Translations under genes and position numbers: made by a program | Part shown: positions 46,301-57,002 of the stretch, in pieces | Position numbering within the stretch: the stretch's first letter is position 1 | Layout: each line of letters opens with the position of its first letter | The notes under the pieces: model-generated | The model's database searches: none | What the model was told of the DNA's origin: nothing | What the model saw: only the letters and a program-made list of their open reading frames with translations | Source: Cylindrodendrum hubeiense | Lineage: Eukaryota > Ascomycota > Sordariomycetes > Hypocreales > Nectriaceae | DNA: 64,000 nt | Assembly (NCBI GenBank): GCA_014621425.1 | Contig: JAANBB010000083.1 | Span: 1 to 64,000, forward strand | Direction of reading: 5' to 3'

Positions 46301-47168
46301 TACACGTATACGATGCCGTCGACGATTTGACGCCACCTTGGCATTGTTTTATGCCCTGTCGGAAAGGAAGCTTATTTTTCTGGTCAGCAGCCGCCTTTTG
46401 TGCATATGCTTATTGCCAATGTTAATTGAGCATCCAAGCACCACTACTTCCAACCCTCAGATTCGACATACAAATTCAGCCAGCCACTCCACTCAGTCTC
46501 AGATTCACATCAAGTCTGCATCTCCCTCTCATATAGGATATGCGCTATTGCCAAAGATGCCAAGTGTTGTCCAAGGCTCGCTCGAGGCTCGAGGTCCATC
46601 CTCGTCACAGCCAATTCATGCGAAATGCTCGCCGGCACCCATTCCATTGTTCCGGAAGAACTTGGCACCCGGTTGAGCAATGCGAAAGCAATGCAGTGCA
46701 AAATCATTCATCACAGTCGAATTCTTCTGGTCTCACTATCTATGAAGAAATAGACTAGCGCTCGAGTACCGCCGACATCACATCCGCCGACAATGTTCAA
46801 ACTCTCAGCAATATCCAAATTCATCTAGTTCCGTTCATATAACGCTCCACCGAGGGATAGACAATCGCTTGAGAATCATAGGCATTACTCGACGACCACC
46901 ATGTCAAAGCTAGTTAAGGCCCGATGTTCACATCGCAGCTTTACAATTCACAATTCACAGTTCAGTTCACAGCAAAGACACAGATCAAGTTCCTCAAGTA
47001 TGTTACAATTGAATTACCCCCACAGGGGGCTACCCAGAAGAAATATCTACAGTCGACAAATAAATCTAACTGCTAACGCGATCACGCCTCAAACGGCCGA
47101 GAACAACCTCCATTCAAGGGGTTGACATTCCCGCGAGGCCGAAACGCTCAGCTGCAACACTCAGTTGC
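43361..47168. other. Gene-poor spacer with short tandem repeats
   Basis: About 3.8 kb. Open frames such as 44114-44791 (+), 44788-45417 (-) and 45733-46425 (+) have no motif and look like composition effects. An 18-bp tandem repeat (ATTCAAGTCGAGTGCTTC and variant, then a partial copy) lies at 44024-44070. A GAATACAGGGG doublet lies near 45958-45985. No RNA gene found. Confidence 0.45.
44024..44070. repeat. 18-bp imperfect tandem repeat, 2.6 copies
   Basis: Units ATTCAAGTCGAGTGCTTC (44024-44041) and GTTCAAATCGAATGCTTC (44042-44059), then a partial third copy ATTAAAGTCGC (44060-44070). Non-coding. Confidence 0.7.
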
Positions 47169-48356
47169 TTAGGTGCAAGCGGGAGCATCAGCAGTGACGG
47201 TGACGTACTTGGTGTGCAGCTGGGTCTTGGTGTGGGGCTTTCCAGTGACGGTGATGTACGAGGTGACAGCGCTGGCAGAGGCGGCGCCGTTTCCAGAGCC
47301 GGAGCCGCTGCTAGGGATGGCAGAGTAAGCGGCGGCAGTGGTGGTGGCAGCAGCAGCAGCAACCTCGGAGACAGTGACGGCGGCAACGGTGGCGCTGGCG
47401 ACGACAGTGTCGACGACGGTGGTCTCATCCACATCCTCATCATCGCAGTCATCATCGGTGTCCTCATCATCGCCCTCATCCTCATCATCGCAGTCATCCT
47501 CATCCTCACCATCATCAGCACCCTCATCCTCATCCTCATCGGCGGGGCACTCGTCCTCATCGGCGGCAGGGGTGGTGGTGGCAGCAGCCTCAGAGGTAAC
47601 CGCGGCGGCAGCAGAAGAGGCAACAACAGGGGTGATGGCAGAGGTCACAGCACCGGTCTGGGTGACAGCGGCGAGGGGAGTGGTGGCAGCGGCAGAAGAA
47701 ACGGCAGCGGCAGACGAGACGACGACGGCAGAAGAGGCGGCGGCGGCGGAAGTGGCGGCAACGGCAGAAGACGAAGCAGAGCCACCGGAGGAGCTGCCGC
47801 CGACGGTGAAGTCGACGCAAGACTCGTAGGTCTGGTCGATATCGGGAGCGTCCCAGAACCACTGCAGAACGCAGTCTCCGGCGGTGGAGCACTCGCTGCC
47901 GAGGTCAGAGGGAATGGTGACGCTGAAAGCGGTGTTGTTTGCGGCAAGGCCACCGTTAGAGGCGTAGTTGGTGAACTCGATCAGGGGCTCGCCGATCAGA
48001 GTGTTGGAGCTGGTCTTGACAACGGAAACGTTGGCGTATCCGGTGTGGGGAGCGGCAATGGTGATGGCAAAGTCGACAACCTCACCAGCGGTGTAGCTCT
48101 GGACGAGATCGGGGTTGTCAGCAAGGAGGAAACCCTTGCAGAGCCAGAGGTTGCAGGCGGAGGCGTCGAAGTCGCTGCCGACGACCTGCTGGATTCCCTG
48201 GACGTTGCCGTTGATGTCCGAGGACTGCTGGTAGTAGGGCTGTTCACCGCAAGCAGCCTTGTAGGCATCACCGGGGCGGCGGGGAGCGGGGGACTTGATG
48301 AAGCCGTGGGCGGCAACCATGGGCAGGAGAGCGACGAGGGCGGCGAAGTACTGCAT
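47169..48356 (-). CDS. AA16-like lytic polysaccharide monooxygenase with acidic tail
   Basis: Predicted secreted copper enzyme that would cleave a crystalline polysaccharide oxidatively. Intronless, 395 residues. The signal peptide (1-16, MQYFAALVALLPMVAA) is followed directly by His17 of HGFIKSPAPRRPGDAYKAAC, the LPMO histidine-brace start. The second brace His is probably His104 (APHTGYANVSVV), and the axial residue is near CVDF (Phe183). Spaced Cys (36, 68, 73, 155, 162, 180) fit the fold. I call AA16 from remembered overall pattern (PGDA.KAACGEQ, DINGNVQG, LCKGFLLADN). Residues ~185-265 are Ala/Ser/Thr-rich. 266-311 is almost pure Asp/Glu with Cys270, 289 and 304. The end is VTVTADAPACT. 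The long antisense frame is a shadow of the repeats. Confidence 0.85.
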   Translation of the reverse strand: MQYFAALVALLPMVAAHGFIKSPAPRRPGDAYKAACGEQPYYQQSSDINGNVQGIQQVVGSDFDASACNLWLCKGFLLADNPDLVQSYTAGEVVDFAITIAAPHTGYANVSVVKTSSNTLIGEPLIEFTNYASNGGLAANNTAFSVTIPSDLGSECSTAGDCVLQWFWDAPDIDQTYESCVDFTVGGSSSGGSASSSAVAATSAAAASSAVVVSSAAAVSSAAATTPLAAVTQTGAVTSAITPVVASSAAAAVTSEAAATTTPAADEDECPADEDEDEGADDGEDEDDCDDEDEGDDEDTDDDCDDEDVDETTVVDTVVASATVAAVTVSEVAAAAATTTAAAYSAIPSSGSGSGNGAASASAVTSYITVTGKPHTKTQLHTKYVTVTADAPACT

Positions 48357-50938
48357 GTTGGCGGTTGGGGTATAAGTCGGTTTTGGAACTGGGTAGTTGG
48401 TTTGAGGAGGTTGAGGAGGAGTCTCTGGGACCAGATGCTAGGGCAAGGGAGCGGTTTGAATGAAGCTCAGGGAGCACGAAGTAAAGGGTTTGTTTGAAAT
48501 GGGGCCGTCAAGGCTTGAACGAAAGGCAATACAATGAAAGTGATGTACAAGTGTACAAGAAAAGAATGGCTGATCTGGTCCGTCGAGGTCCGTGAGAAAA
48601 GAGGCTGAAGAGGAGAGAGAAAGAGGAGGGTAGACCATTGCGGCGAGGGAGGTGCAGTTGATATACGGCCGTTGGCAGCGTCCAGGCCGGGCCAGAGTTC
48701 CTAGATCTGGCTTAGGACAGGCCGAATCAACCGTCCCGTCTCATCCCCCTTGGCCTGGCCTCCACAGCAGCTGCCTGTCCCCTACTCCTCCGTGCTTCTG
48801 GTCAATTTGTCGAAGGCCCCCCCGGTCGTCGACGCACAACCGAAGCCCGGTGGCGGCAGTGGGATGGGGCAGCCAGGGTGTTGGGATGACAAGCGCCGGC
48901 CGGAGATGGACCCAGGCCCGGAGCATCGTTGCGTGATAGTCCGCCAATTGCCATTGCGGGCAGCTGGGCTCCGCCGTTTCGAGCCATTGGCCAGTCCGCG
49001 GATCATCAATTCCAAACATCGGTGCTATAGGCTGCTGCATTGATTCGTAGAGAGCCCGGAGTGTGTTTGCATTGCGTACTGACATTGCGTCGGCGTCTCA
49101 ATGGGCGTCATCATCGCCAGCGCCATCTCGGCGGGCGTCATCATCGCCAGCAGCATCTCGGTAATGAGCCACAACCAGATTCACCCAAAAGTCGGCGACC
49201 AGGCCGTCCACCGCCCTGTCCAAAGCCTGTCCATGGTGTTTCGCCAAAGCCCAGAGGCGTCCAGCCCTGCCCGGGCTCCCAGCACGCAGCAGGTTGCCGT
49301 GGGCCAGGCGATCCCAAAAGCGCAGCCAAGAGCCGAGCTCACCGGATTCTGGAACCCCGCCTATAGCTCGCCCACCGAAGGGATACAATACCAGCTCCCA
49401 TAATTATCCGCCCGCCGTCCGTCCCCCCTCGCGTCGCATGCAAACAGCGGCCGGGCTGCCATCCATCCCCCCTGTCGACCCGGCGGCAGGGCGGGGGCCT
49501 GGACCCCTGGGGCCCCCGTGTTTGGGCCAGCGCAAGGGGCGCCGCGGCGATTGGTGGATTATCGCGACGTCATGTTTGAGCCTCAAGTTGCGACGAGCAG
49601 GCGAGGTCATGAGAGATTGCCAGGAGATTGACGACGAGGGTTTTCCCTCCGAGGAAACTTGCCAAGCGCGAGAAACCAGAAACCAAGATGCATTGCATCG
49701 ATTCGCTTCAGGCAAGCGAGATGCAATACCGGTAAGGCTTCGTCAGCTGAGGACGACAGAGGGAGAAAAGACGCGCAAACGGAACTACACGTCGCCATTG
49801 GCTTCTGAAACTCGACTGTATACCATCAATTGTGCTTCTCGGGTCCAATAAGAAAAACCCAGCCGCGCAGAGTCACATCGCTGGGTCCAATTCTCGATCC
49901 AGAAGGTTTCCCGTGCCTCGATTGCCCATCGGCGCCGTCTAGACGATGGGGTGATCCTCGCTTCCCTTTCCCCTGTCGGCCTTGAGCCGCCGGAGCCCTG
50001 GTCGGTTCAGGTGGAGACCCGGTCGCTCATCTCGGCCGGGTCTTGCCCACCGTTCGGTTAAGGGCCCATGATCCACGCTGTTAAGCATACAGCAAGCGTT
50101 GGCTCGACTCAAACTCCCCGTCTGCTCCGCATACCCGCCTGGCTCCTCAAGGTCCGCTGCGAGACCCCGTCCTCCTACATAGCACAGGCTGCAGCCAAGG
50201 AGTGCCCTCCGAGAAACGACTCGCAGAGACGGAGCTGCCCACACGGCGGCCTGGGTTGGCGTCTTGTTTCAGGCTGCGCAACCAATTCGTGGGCCCAGGC
50301 GAGCTGATTTGTTCGGGGCATTCCGAGTGGTCGACAGTGGTTTTACATCCCAGCAGGCAATTAATTCCTTGGCGAGGCCAAACATTCAAGGGACGAGGGG
50401 GGCTTGAGATGAGATCCATTGTGGATGCAACAGGGCAATTGGGATGCTTCGACCAGTGATTCAATGGGCATTTGCAGTGCTGGGCCTCATCTGAGCTCGC
50501 AGAAAAGTGATTCTCAAACGATCATCGACTCAATTCAAGAGAACGCATACAGAAACGAAACCAATGCGATCATCATGTTCATCATGGTCATCACACAGGC
50601 CCCGGTGCGTTCGAGACAGATCATTAATCGAAACGAGATTTTATTCAAACAATCTCAGGGGCTCCTAGACGAGCCTCTGAAAGGGGTATATCTGCTTGTG
50701 GCGTGTTGAAACGCGCAAGCCCAGGCCCCGCGATCTTTCTTCAACGCCGTTGAGTCGCTACATCATCATCGTGATCTGATCGTCGTATCAAGAAACAAAA
50801 TGCCAAGACCAAGGGGACACCCGTAAGGGCGAAACAATCTAGTTGAACCCTAAATATATACCGTAAAACCATTCAAATCTTTGTCCAGAGCGTACATCAC
50901 TCGAGGTTGTTCAATTCTGTCAGAGGTGGTGATAATCG
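48357..50938. other. Intergenic, no supported gene
   Basis: 2.6 kb containing the LPMO-like gene's promoter and the 3' flank of the ATRR gene. It includes a 30-bp tandem duplication at 49103-49162. Frames up to 185 codons (49294-49851) lack motifs. Confidence 0.45.
49103..49162. repeat. 30-bp tandem duplication, two copies
   Basis: Two adjacent copies starting GGGCGTCATCATCGCCAGC, differing at a few positions in the second half (CGCCATCTCGGC against AGCATCTCGGT). If translated from the ATG at 49101 it reads GVIIASAISA then GVIIASSIS, but no longer gene structure supports this. Confidence 0.75.
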
Positions 50939-53900
50939 TTAGATGGGCTCGTCACGGGGCTCGATGAGCACCTCGTTGACGGCCACGTGGGCGGGCTGGC
51001 ACACGGCGTAGAGGATAGAGGAGGCCACCTCCTCTGGCTCCAAGACCTTTGCGCCTGAGGGCTCGCCAAATTTCTTAAGGGCCTCGGCGTCGGTTGATAG
51101 GCCGAGAAGGTCGGTAGCGACGTTCCCTGGCTGGATCGATGTAACGCGGAGGCCTGAGCCGGCCGTCTCAACTCGCAGGGCCTGCAGGGTCGCTTCGACG
51201 AAGAACTTGCTGGCCGAGTAGACGCCCAGGCCGGGGAACACCTTGCGTCCTGCATCAGAGGAGATGGCGACAATGTGGCCGGCGCCTCGGGACAGCATGC
51301 CTGGGACTGTCGAGGAAATGCAGTGGAGAAGGCCCTTGCAGTTGACATCAACGGTTCGCTCCCAGTCGTCGGTATGGTTGTTGGCCATCATGGTAAAGTA
51401 CATGACGCCTGCGCAGCTGACAAGGATGTCGATGGGGCCAAGCTCCTCACTGGCCGTCTTCATGAGCGACTCCACCTGTGCCTTGCTGGTCACGTCTGTC
51501 TTGTGGATCAGGACCTTGCCTCCGTACACAGCGACCTTTTTCTTGATGGCCTCGAGGGCATCAGTACGTCGAGCGGCGATGACGATATCGGCGCCCTCCT
51601 TGGCCAAGCCAGCAGCAACAGCAGCACCGATTCCAGACGAGGCACCAGTGACGACAGCAACCTTGCCCGCCAGCTTGCCCTTGCGGACCTTGGGCGCGAC
51701 TCCGTTGACCTGGCTCCGACGAGGGGGCTTGGACAGCCAGCCTCGCGCAAAGAAGTGTCGAGTGTAGATTTCGAGGAGGCCAGCATCGATCTTTCGTCGG
51801 TTGATGCCATATTTATCCAGGGTCGGCTGGGTCTTGCCATCCTTGAGCACAATGACAGACTTGAGGACCTCCACGTTGGGCATACCACCACGAAGGATAT
51901 CGACAGTGAACGGGCAATTGCTACCCCTCTTGCTGCCGCGCTTTTGAAGCCAGAGTGCAACCCACTCGTCCCAAGGGAGCGGCTGGGTAGCGTACCCAAG
52001 CTCACTCAGTGACGCAAGCAGGTCCTTGGAAGAGATGGGGGAAGGGTCTCCCAGGTGATAGAGAGGCTGGTCGATGTCGTCGGTGTGGTTCGCAAGAGTC
52101 ACAATTGCTTCGCTGACGAAATCGACGGGCGTCATCTCCAAGAGCCATCCCTCAACATCAGGAGCATAACCAAGCTGCAAAGACTCGACGACCAATGCGT
52201 TCATCAGATCGTAAGTGTTGGTCGCGCCAGAGACACTGTGTCCGCTGATGGTACCAGGACGGTACACCCGAACAGGAATTCCGCGACTGCCGGCCTCGTA
52301 GATCAGCTTCTCAGCAACCCACTTAGTTTGGCCGTAGCCATCAAGCAGCTTTGTCGGCACTTGTTCAACGTCAAGGACCACGTCTTCGGACCAGCCCTCA
52401 GTAGAGGGCGAGAGGACGCCGTTGGTAGACACGTGGTGGACGGTCGCTCCGCTGCGGGACGCCAGACGCAAGATTTCTCTTGTGCCTCCCACGTTGGCAT
52501 TTCGGAGGGCGGCGTAGGGGTAAACCAGGTTGACGGTGGCCGCAGCGTGCACAATCACCTGAACCCGAGTCGCAAGTTCGTCAAAGTTCTCGGGGGAGAG
52601 ACCCAGACGCTTTCTTGCGAGGTTACCAGGGAGGATCTCCATGCGCTCCAGGATTGAGTCATCCCACAAGCCTAGATCAATAAGATTCTTGCGGATTCGG
52701 GCCATACCCGCCGGGGCACACTCCTCCACAGGCTCAGGGAAACGGACGAGGCAAATGATATGAGCAGTAGTTGTTTCCACCAGTGTCTTGAGCAGGAAAG
52801 CACCCAAGTAACCGGTAGCACCCGTCAGCAAGATTGTCTCGGCATCCTTAAGCGGGAGCATCGGGGTGCCGTTGGACTGAATATCCTCAGGGAGAACACA
52901 ATCGGCACGAAGAACAGCTGGCAAATCAGCTTGCACCGCTGCCGTGTGGCCATCGCGTGCCGCTTTGACGGCTTCAACATGGCCCTCTAGGGTAGGGTTT
53001 CCGGCCAGAGGAGCAAGGGGAACAGGGAAGCCAAACGTCTTCGACAGTCGGCTGGATAGGTCTGCAAGAGCCAGTGAATGACCGCCCAGGTCGAAAAAGT
53101 CATGCTTGGGAGTGATGGCAGTGGCAGGCATTTTGAGAGCGGCCGCCCACATCATGATAATGGTGTCCGTCTTGATCTTAATGTTTTGTTCCTTCTTAGG
53201 AGCGCCGACGGGAGACATGGGTGAGGGCGGTGCCGGCAAAGCTTTGAGATCCGTCTTGCCAGACACACCGTGAGTCGGTAGTTCATCCAATTCAACCCAG
53301 ATGGCAGGAATCATGTAGTGGGCAAGATGCGCGGAAAGGGCACGTCGAGACACCGGACTGTAGCCATAGTCATCAATGATGGGGTTGGTTCGGTCTCTGT
53401 GCTCACCCTCATCGCGCACAAAGTAGGCAACAAGTTGCCTCTGAAGTCCTTCGCCGTGAGCAATGACTGCGCAGTCACGGACAGCGAGGCGCTTAACAAT
53501 GGCGCTCTCAACGGCACCAGGCTGGACAGTGTAGCCACGGGTCTTGATCATGCCACCAACTCTGCCAGTAATCTCCAACAGGCCAGAAGGGAGAATCCGC
53601 GCGAGATCGCCAGTGCGATACATTTTTGCGTCCTTTTTCCTCTCAAAAGGGTCTATCTGGAAGGCCTTGTCGGTTGTCTCTGGCAGGTTTAGGTAACCCC
53701 TTGCCAGGAGGTCTCCACCAACGTAAAGCTCGCCGCTGATGCCAGGACCAACTCTGTTGCCCGCCTCATCCAAGATGTAGGTATGGTCAGGGTCAGTCGG
53801 GGGGCCGACGGGGCACACGCTGTCCTCATAGTTAATGAAGTCTTTGATTCTGCCAGCGGCAGTCTCGTGGGTCTCGCTTGCACTGTAGACGTTGAGCAGG

Positions 53901-54787
53901 GTGGTGTTGGGGAGTGCGGCGATGGCGCGACGGCAGAGATCAGTGGTAACAACCTCTCCATTGAGCCATAGTGACCGCAGATCTGGCAAGCGGTCGCCGA
54001 GTTTGGAGTGTCGAGAAAGGACAGTTGCCAGGAGTGTCGGGGTCATGAGGGTATCGGTGATGCGCTTAGACGCAAGCAGGTCAACAAGAGCAGTGGGGTC
54101 GTAGCTAGCCCGGTCTGGGACGGCGACAACTGTCGCTCCACGCAGCAGAGGACGAAGAATCTCCCAGACGAAGAAGACGTTGCAAGCCACCCGGTCGCCG
54201 GGTTGGAGGTCGCTGACGCCGAATCTCAGGTCGTATGAGCGCACCGCAGCTCTGTGGGGGTTCATGATACCCTTGGGTTGGCCAGTGGTACCCGAGGAGT
54301 ATGAGACAAAGGCAAGCCTCTCAACATCATCCTCGGAAGGCAATGGACGTCGTGTGTCAAGCTCGGGGGTCGATGCCCTCGCAGCAACTTTGTCGGGGTT
54401 GTCAATAACGATGACGGGGACGTCCGACTTAATTTGGCTGGCATGAGCCGCTTGGGTGATAACCACGGTGGGCTTCGCATCGTCAACGACATCGCGCAGC
54501 AGACCTGGAGGATAGGCAAGCTCAAGCACGAGGAATGCACCTCCAGCACGAAGTGCGGCGAGAGCAGCAATCACGTAGTCGGCACTCCGGCCCATGAGCA
54601 CACCGACAAGGTCGTCGCGACCAACGCCATGGTCACGGAGGCGGTCTGCCAGGGCCCATGTCTCGCTGTCAAGCTCGGCGTAGGTGAGAGTTCTCTTCTC
54701 ATCCTCAAGAGCGACAGCATCGGGCGTGGCCGCGGCCTGCTGCTCGAACAGAGCCACCAAGTCCTTTTTAATGTCGAGGACTGTCAT
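50939..54787 (-). CDS. ATRR: NRPS-like A-T-R-R carboxylate reductase (glycine betaine reductase type)
   Basis: Single-exon 1282-residue multidomain enzyme. A domain ~10-520: A3 YSSGTTGQPKG (163-173), ELYVGGDLLARGYL, YRTGDLA, and A10 Lys511 in GVSGKTDLKALP. T domain: phosphopantetheine Ser571 in FFDLGGHSLA. R1, a thioester-reductase-type extended SDR: TGATGYLG (655-662) and YGQTKW (Tyr818, Lys822). R2, a classical SDR: TGASSGIG (1047-1054), Ser1176/1177 and YSASK (Tyr1190, Lys1194). This A-T-R-R order is that of the fungal ATRR enzyme reported to reduce glycine betaine to choline in two hydride steps, and that role is my inference here. No PKS or tailoring cluster surrounds it, consistent with primary metabolism. 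It needs a phosphopantetheinyl transferase and NADPH. Confidence 0.93.
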   Translation of the reverse strand: MTVLDIKKDLVALFEQQAAATPDAVALEDEKRTLTYAELDSETWALADRLRDHGVGRDDLVGVLMGRSADYVIAALAALRAGGAFLVLELAYPPGLLRDVVDDAKPTVVITQAAHASQIKSDVPVIVIDNPDKVAARASTPELDTRRPLPSEDDVERLAFVSYSSGTTGQPKGIMNPHRAAVRSYDLRFGVSDLQPGDRVACNVFFVWEILRPLLRGATVVAVPDRASYDPTALVDLLASKRITDTLMTPTLLATVLSRHSKLGDRLPDLRSLWLNGEVVTTDLCRRAIAALPNTTLLNVYSASETHETAAGRIKDFINYEDSVCPVGPPTDPDHTYILDEAGNRVGPGISGELYVGGDLLARGYLNLPETTDKAFQIDPFERKKDAKMYRTGDLARILPSGLLEITGRVGGMIKTRGYTVQPGAVESAIVKRLAVRDCAVIAHGEGLQRQLVAYFVRDEGEHRDRTNPIIDDYGYSPVSRRALSAHLAHYMIPAIWVELDELPTHGVSGKTDLKALPAPPSPMSPVGAPKKEQNIKIKTDTIIMMWAAALKMPATAITPKHDFFDLGGHSLALADLSSRLSKTFGFPVPLAPLAGNPTLEGHVEAVKAARDGHTAAVQADLPAVLRADCVLPEDIQSNGTPMLPLKDAETILLTGATGYLGAFLLKTLVETTTAHIICLVRFPEPVEECAPAGMARIRKNLIDLGLWDDSILERMEILPGNLARKRLGLSPENFDELATRVQVIVHAAATVNLVYPYAALRNANVGGTREILRLASRSGATVHHVSTNGVLSPSTEGWSEDVVLDVEQVPTKLLDGYGQTKWVAEKLIYEAGSRGIPVRVYRPGTISGHSVSGATNTYDLMNALVVESLQLGYAPDVEGWLLEMTPVDFVSEAIVTLANHTDDIDQPLYHLGDPSPISSKDLLASLSELGYATQPLPWDEWVALWLQKRGSKRGSNCPFTVDILRGGMPNVEVLKSVIVLKDGKTQPTLDKYGINRRKIDAGLLEIYTRHFFARGWLSKPPRRSQVNGVAPKVRKGKLAGKVAVVTGASSGIGAAVAAGLAKEGADIVIAARRTDALEAIKKKVAVYGGKVLIHKTDVTSKAQVESLMKTASEELGPIDILVSCAGVMYFTMMANNHTDDWERTVDVNCKGLLHCISSTVPGMLSRGAGHIVAISSDAGRKVFPGLGVYSASKFFVEATLQALRVETAGSGLRVTSIQPGNVATDLLGLSTDAEALKKFGEPSGAKVLEPEEVASSILYAVCQPAHVAVNEVLIEPRDEPI

Positions 54788-57002
54788 CTTTTCCGGTGCT
54801 CTGGTGTCAAGCCAGAGTGGCAGGGCGGCGGGTAGTCGGTAGTTAAGTGAGCGACGGAGAGTGGGTCACGCGACCAGTCTGTCCCCTGTTACTCCAGAGA
54901 AGTCGGTGATGGATCGGGAAATTCTTCACGAGGTGCGGGCAGACGGAGGTCGACAGAGGCTTTCAGTGGGTCTAAAATGACGACTTGTTGTCGATAAGAC
55001 TGGACAAGCGCCGGGTTCAGGAAGCGCGGCTGTCGTGTAGTGCAGCTATGTCTTGAATCAACGTCTCAGACGGTTCCCCTGGTTTAAAACGGGTTAAAAA
55101 AGGTGACTCGCGGGGTCAATGACACGATAGAGGTGGCAATTGAGGTTGTCTCCACAAACAGGGACGCAAGATGGGGTTTATAAAGAAGAGGTCGTGGTTT
55201 GGATCTTGGAACTGGACTGCCCCAGATGTTGCCACCTCGTGCACATCGCCCAGAGGCTGTTTCGCCCCGGTTTATTTGCTCGCTTGTGCATCACCTCGTG
55301 CATCCATCAGGGCAATGTTGAGTTGCAAAGCCCCCACGTCGGGAATTGGGGTTCCGTGATTGGGCTGGACGACGACCGCCACCAGAGCAATACGGGCCCA
55401 TACCGCCAATTCAAGCTCCGAATCAGGCTTGGTGCAGCTTCTTGATCCGGGGCCCAACACTCTGAACCCCGGAGACACGGCTGGTTTTGCGGGTGGCTAT
55501 GCCAACGCGCGCCCATGTTTGTGTCTCGAGTATCATCGTGGCTCCCTCTCACGCCTCTCACGCCTCTCACGCGTGGGGGAACTCTTGCCAAGTGCCAATA
55601 GAGTCGAGGATGCGTCGATCATGAGGATTGTCGCCTCCGATGACGATACTTTTGAGCTTGGAGGCGTTCCCCAACCAAACTGCTGGGCCACTTTCACGTG
55701 CCAGAAAGGGCTTTTTGGAATCCTACGCTAAGCCGGGTTTGGCTCTAGTGAGGTCATCCCTCCCGCAAATCGGAAGCATCCGAAGTCACCTTGATAAGCG
55801 GTCCAGGAACAGGTACAGGGTAGCTCTCACTTCATGTTGCGGGCCACAAGGTCACGTGGGGGACCCACGAAGCATCAAGCCCGATGCCGGACTATCAGAT
55901 GGGGCCGGTTAGGGCTGATGGGAATGCCACCACTGTATTTAGCTGTGCGGATACTGCTAGCAGCTTGAATTGACCACCGATGCATCTCTCTGAGTCCAGA
56001 CCTATTGTGACGACCCCCGTAACACTTCACCACGAATTATCATCGGTTCGGCTTCACGCTCCAGGGCACTTCTAAGGGTGCCAATACAACGCCAGTCCGT
56101 TGTGACAGAATTCAGTCATGTGTTCGTGTTGATTCGCTACACCGAACGCCCTATATTATCGGGAGCTAGTCGTGATGTGTTGTCTTAATATGCAGGTGTG
56201 GTCCAGATGCCCGCGGGATGACAATTGCGTGATTGAGCCTTGAACAATTTGGGACAATTTTTTGGCGATGAGTACCCTGGAAGACTTAATTTTCGGATCT
56301 CGCGAGGTTGGTAAATTCGACAACTCTAGCATTTAACTATCTAGGAACTCCCTTGCAACGTGCACCAGATATTGGCTATAAATAGAGAAGACTTACCTGC
56401 ACACCCTATACTCTCAAACGTACTACAATCATCGATATGAGTCGAGAGAGTGAAATACACCCCGACGGCCCGAGGTAGCATGAGGTCGCGTGCGCCATGT
56501 GTGAGTTTGTATTCCCGCTTTCATCGTCGTGCATATTCTTACATGATCACTTGAAAGCCATATGTTGCTACGTCGACTACTAGTCCCAGTTGGCAGAGAA
56601 TGTGATTCCGAGGTGCGACAAGCTCAGGGTATTCGGACCATCGGACTCGGCTGTGAGATGCGTGGGGGAGGCGGCTGTTCGAGGTCTTGGATGGATGGAA
56701 ATGCAACTCCATTCAAATGTTAACACGTAATGTTGGCTGCCAACCCAAGAGGCTTGATGCTTTGCTTGTGATGCGCCATGAAGAGACCATGTCACTCGAG
56801 GACACTCAAGGACACTCATGTTGGGATCAGCTACCCAGCTTCTGTTTCAATTGGGTAGCTTGGGTAGCTCATCACTGAGGAACATGATGCTCAGTATGGC
56901 TCACATTGGGACTTTCAAGACTCTTCCGATAAACGGGGTATCATTATTATCAAAATATTACGCAAAATTGCAGCAACGCTTTTCAACCTTTCCCACCTTC
57001 AA
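54788..57002. other. Intergenic, no gene seen
   Basis: 2.2 kb upstream of the ATRR gene and downstream of the permease. A 9-bp CTCACGCCT repeat (three units) lies near 55547-55572, and a GGACACTCAA/GGGTAGCT doublet region at 56797-56870. No supported gene. Confidence 0.45.

Noticed and set aside
47214..48497. 427-codon plus-strand frame rich in Gly, Ser and Ile
   Set aside because: It is antisense to the LPMO-like gene and follows from its repeated Asp/Ser/Ala codons. It has no motif of its own.
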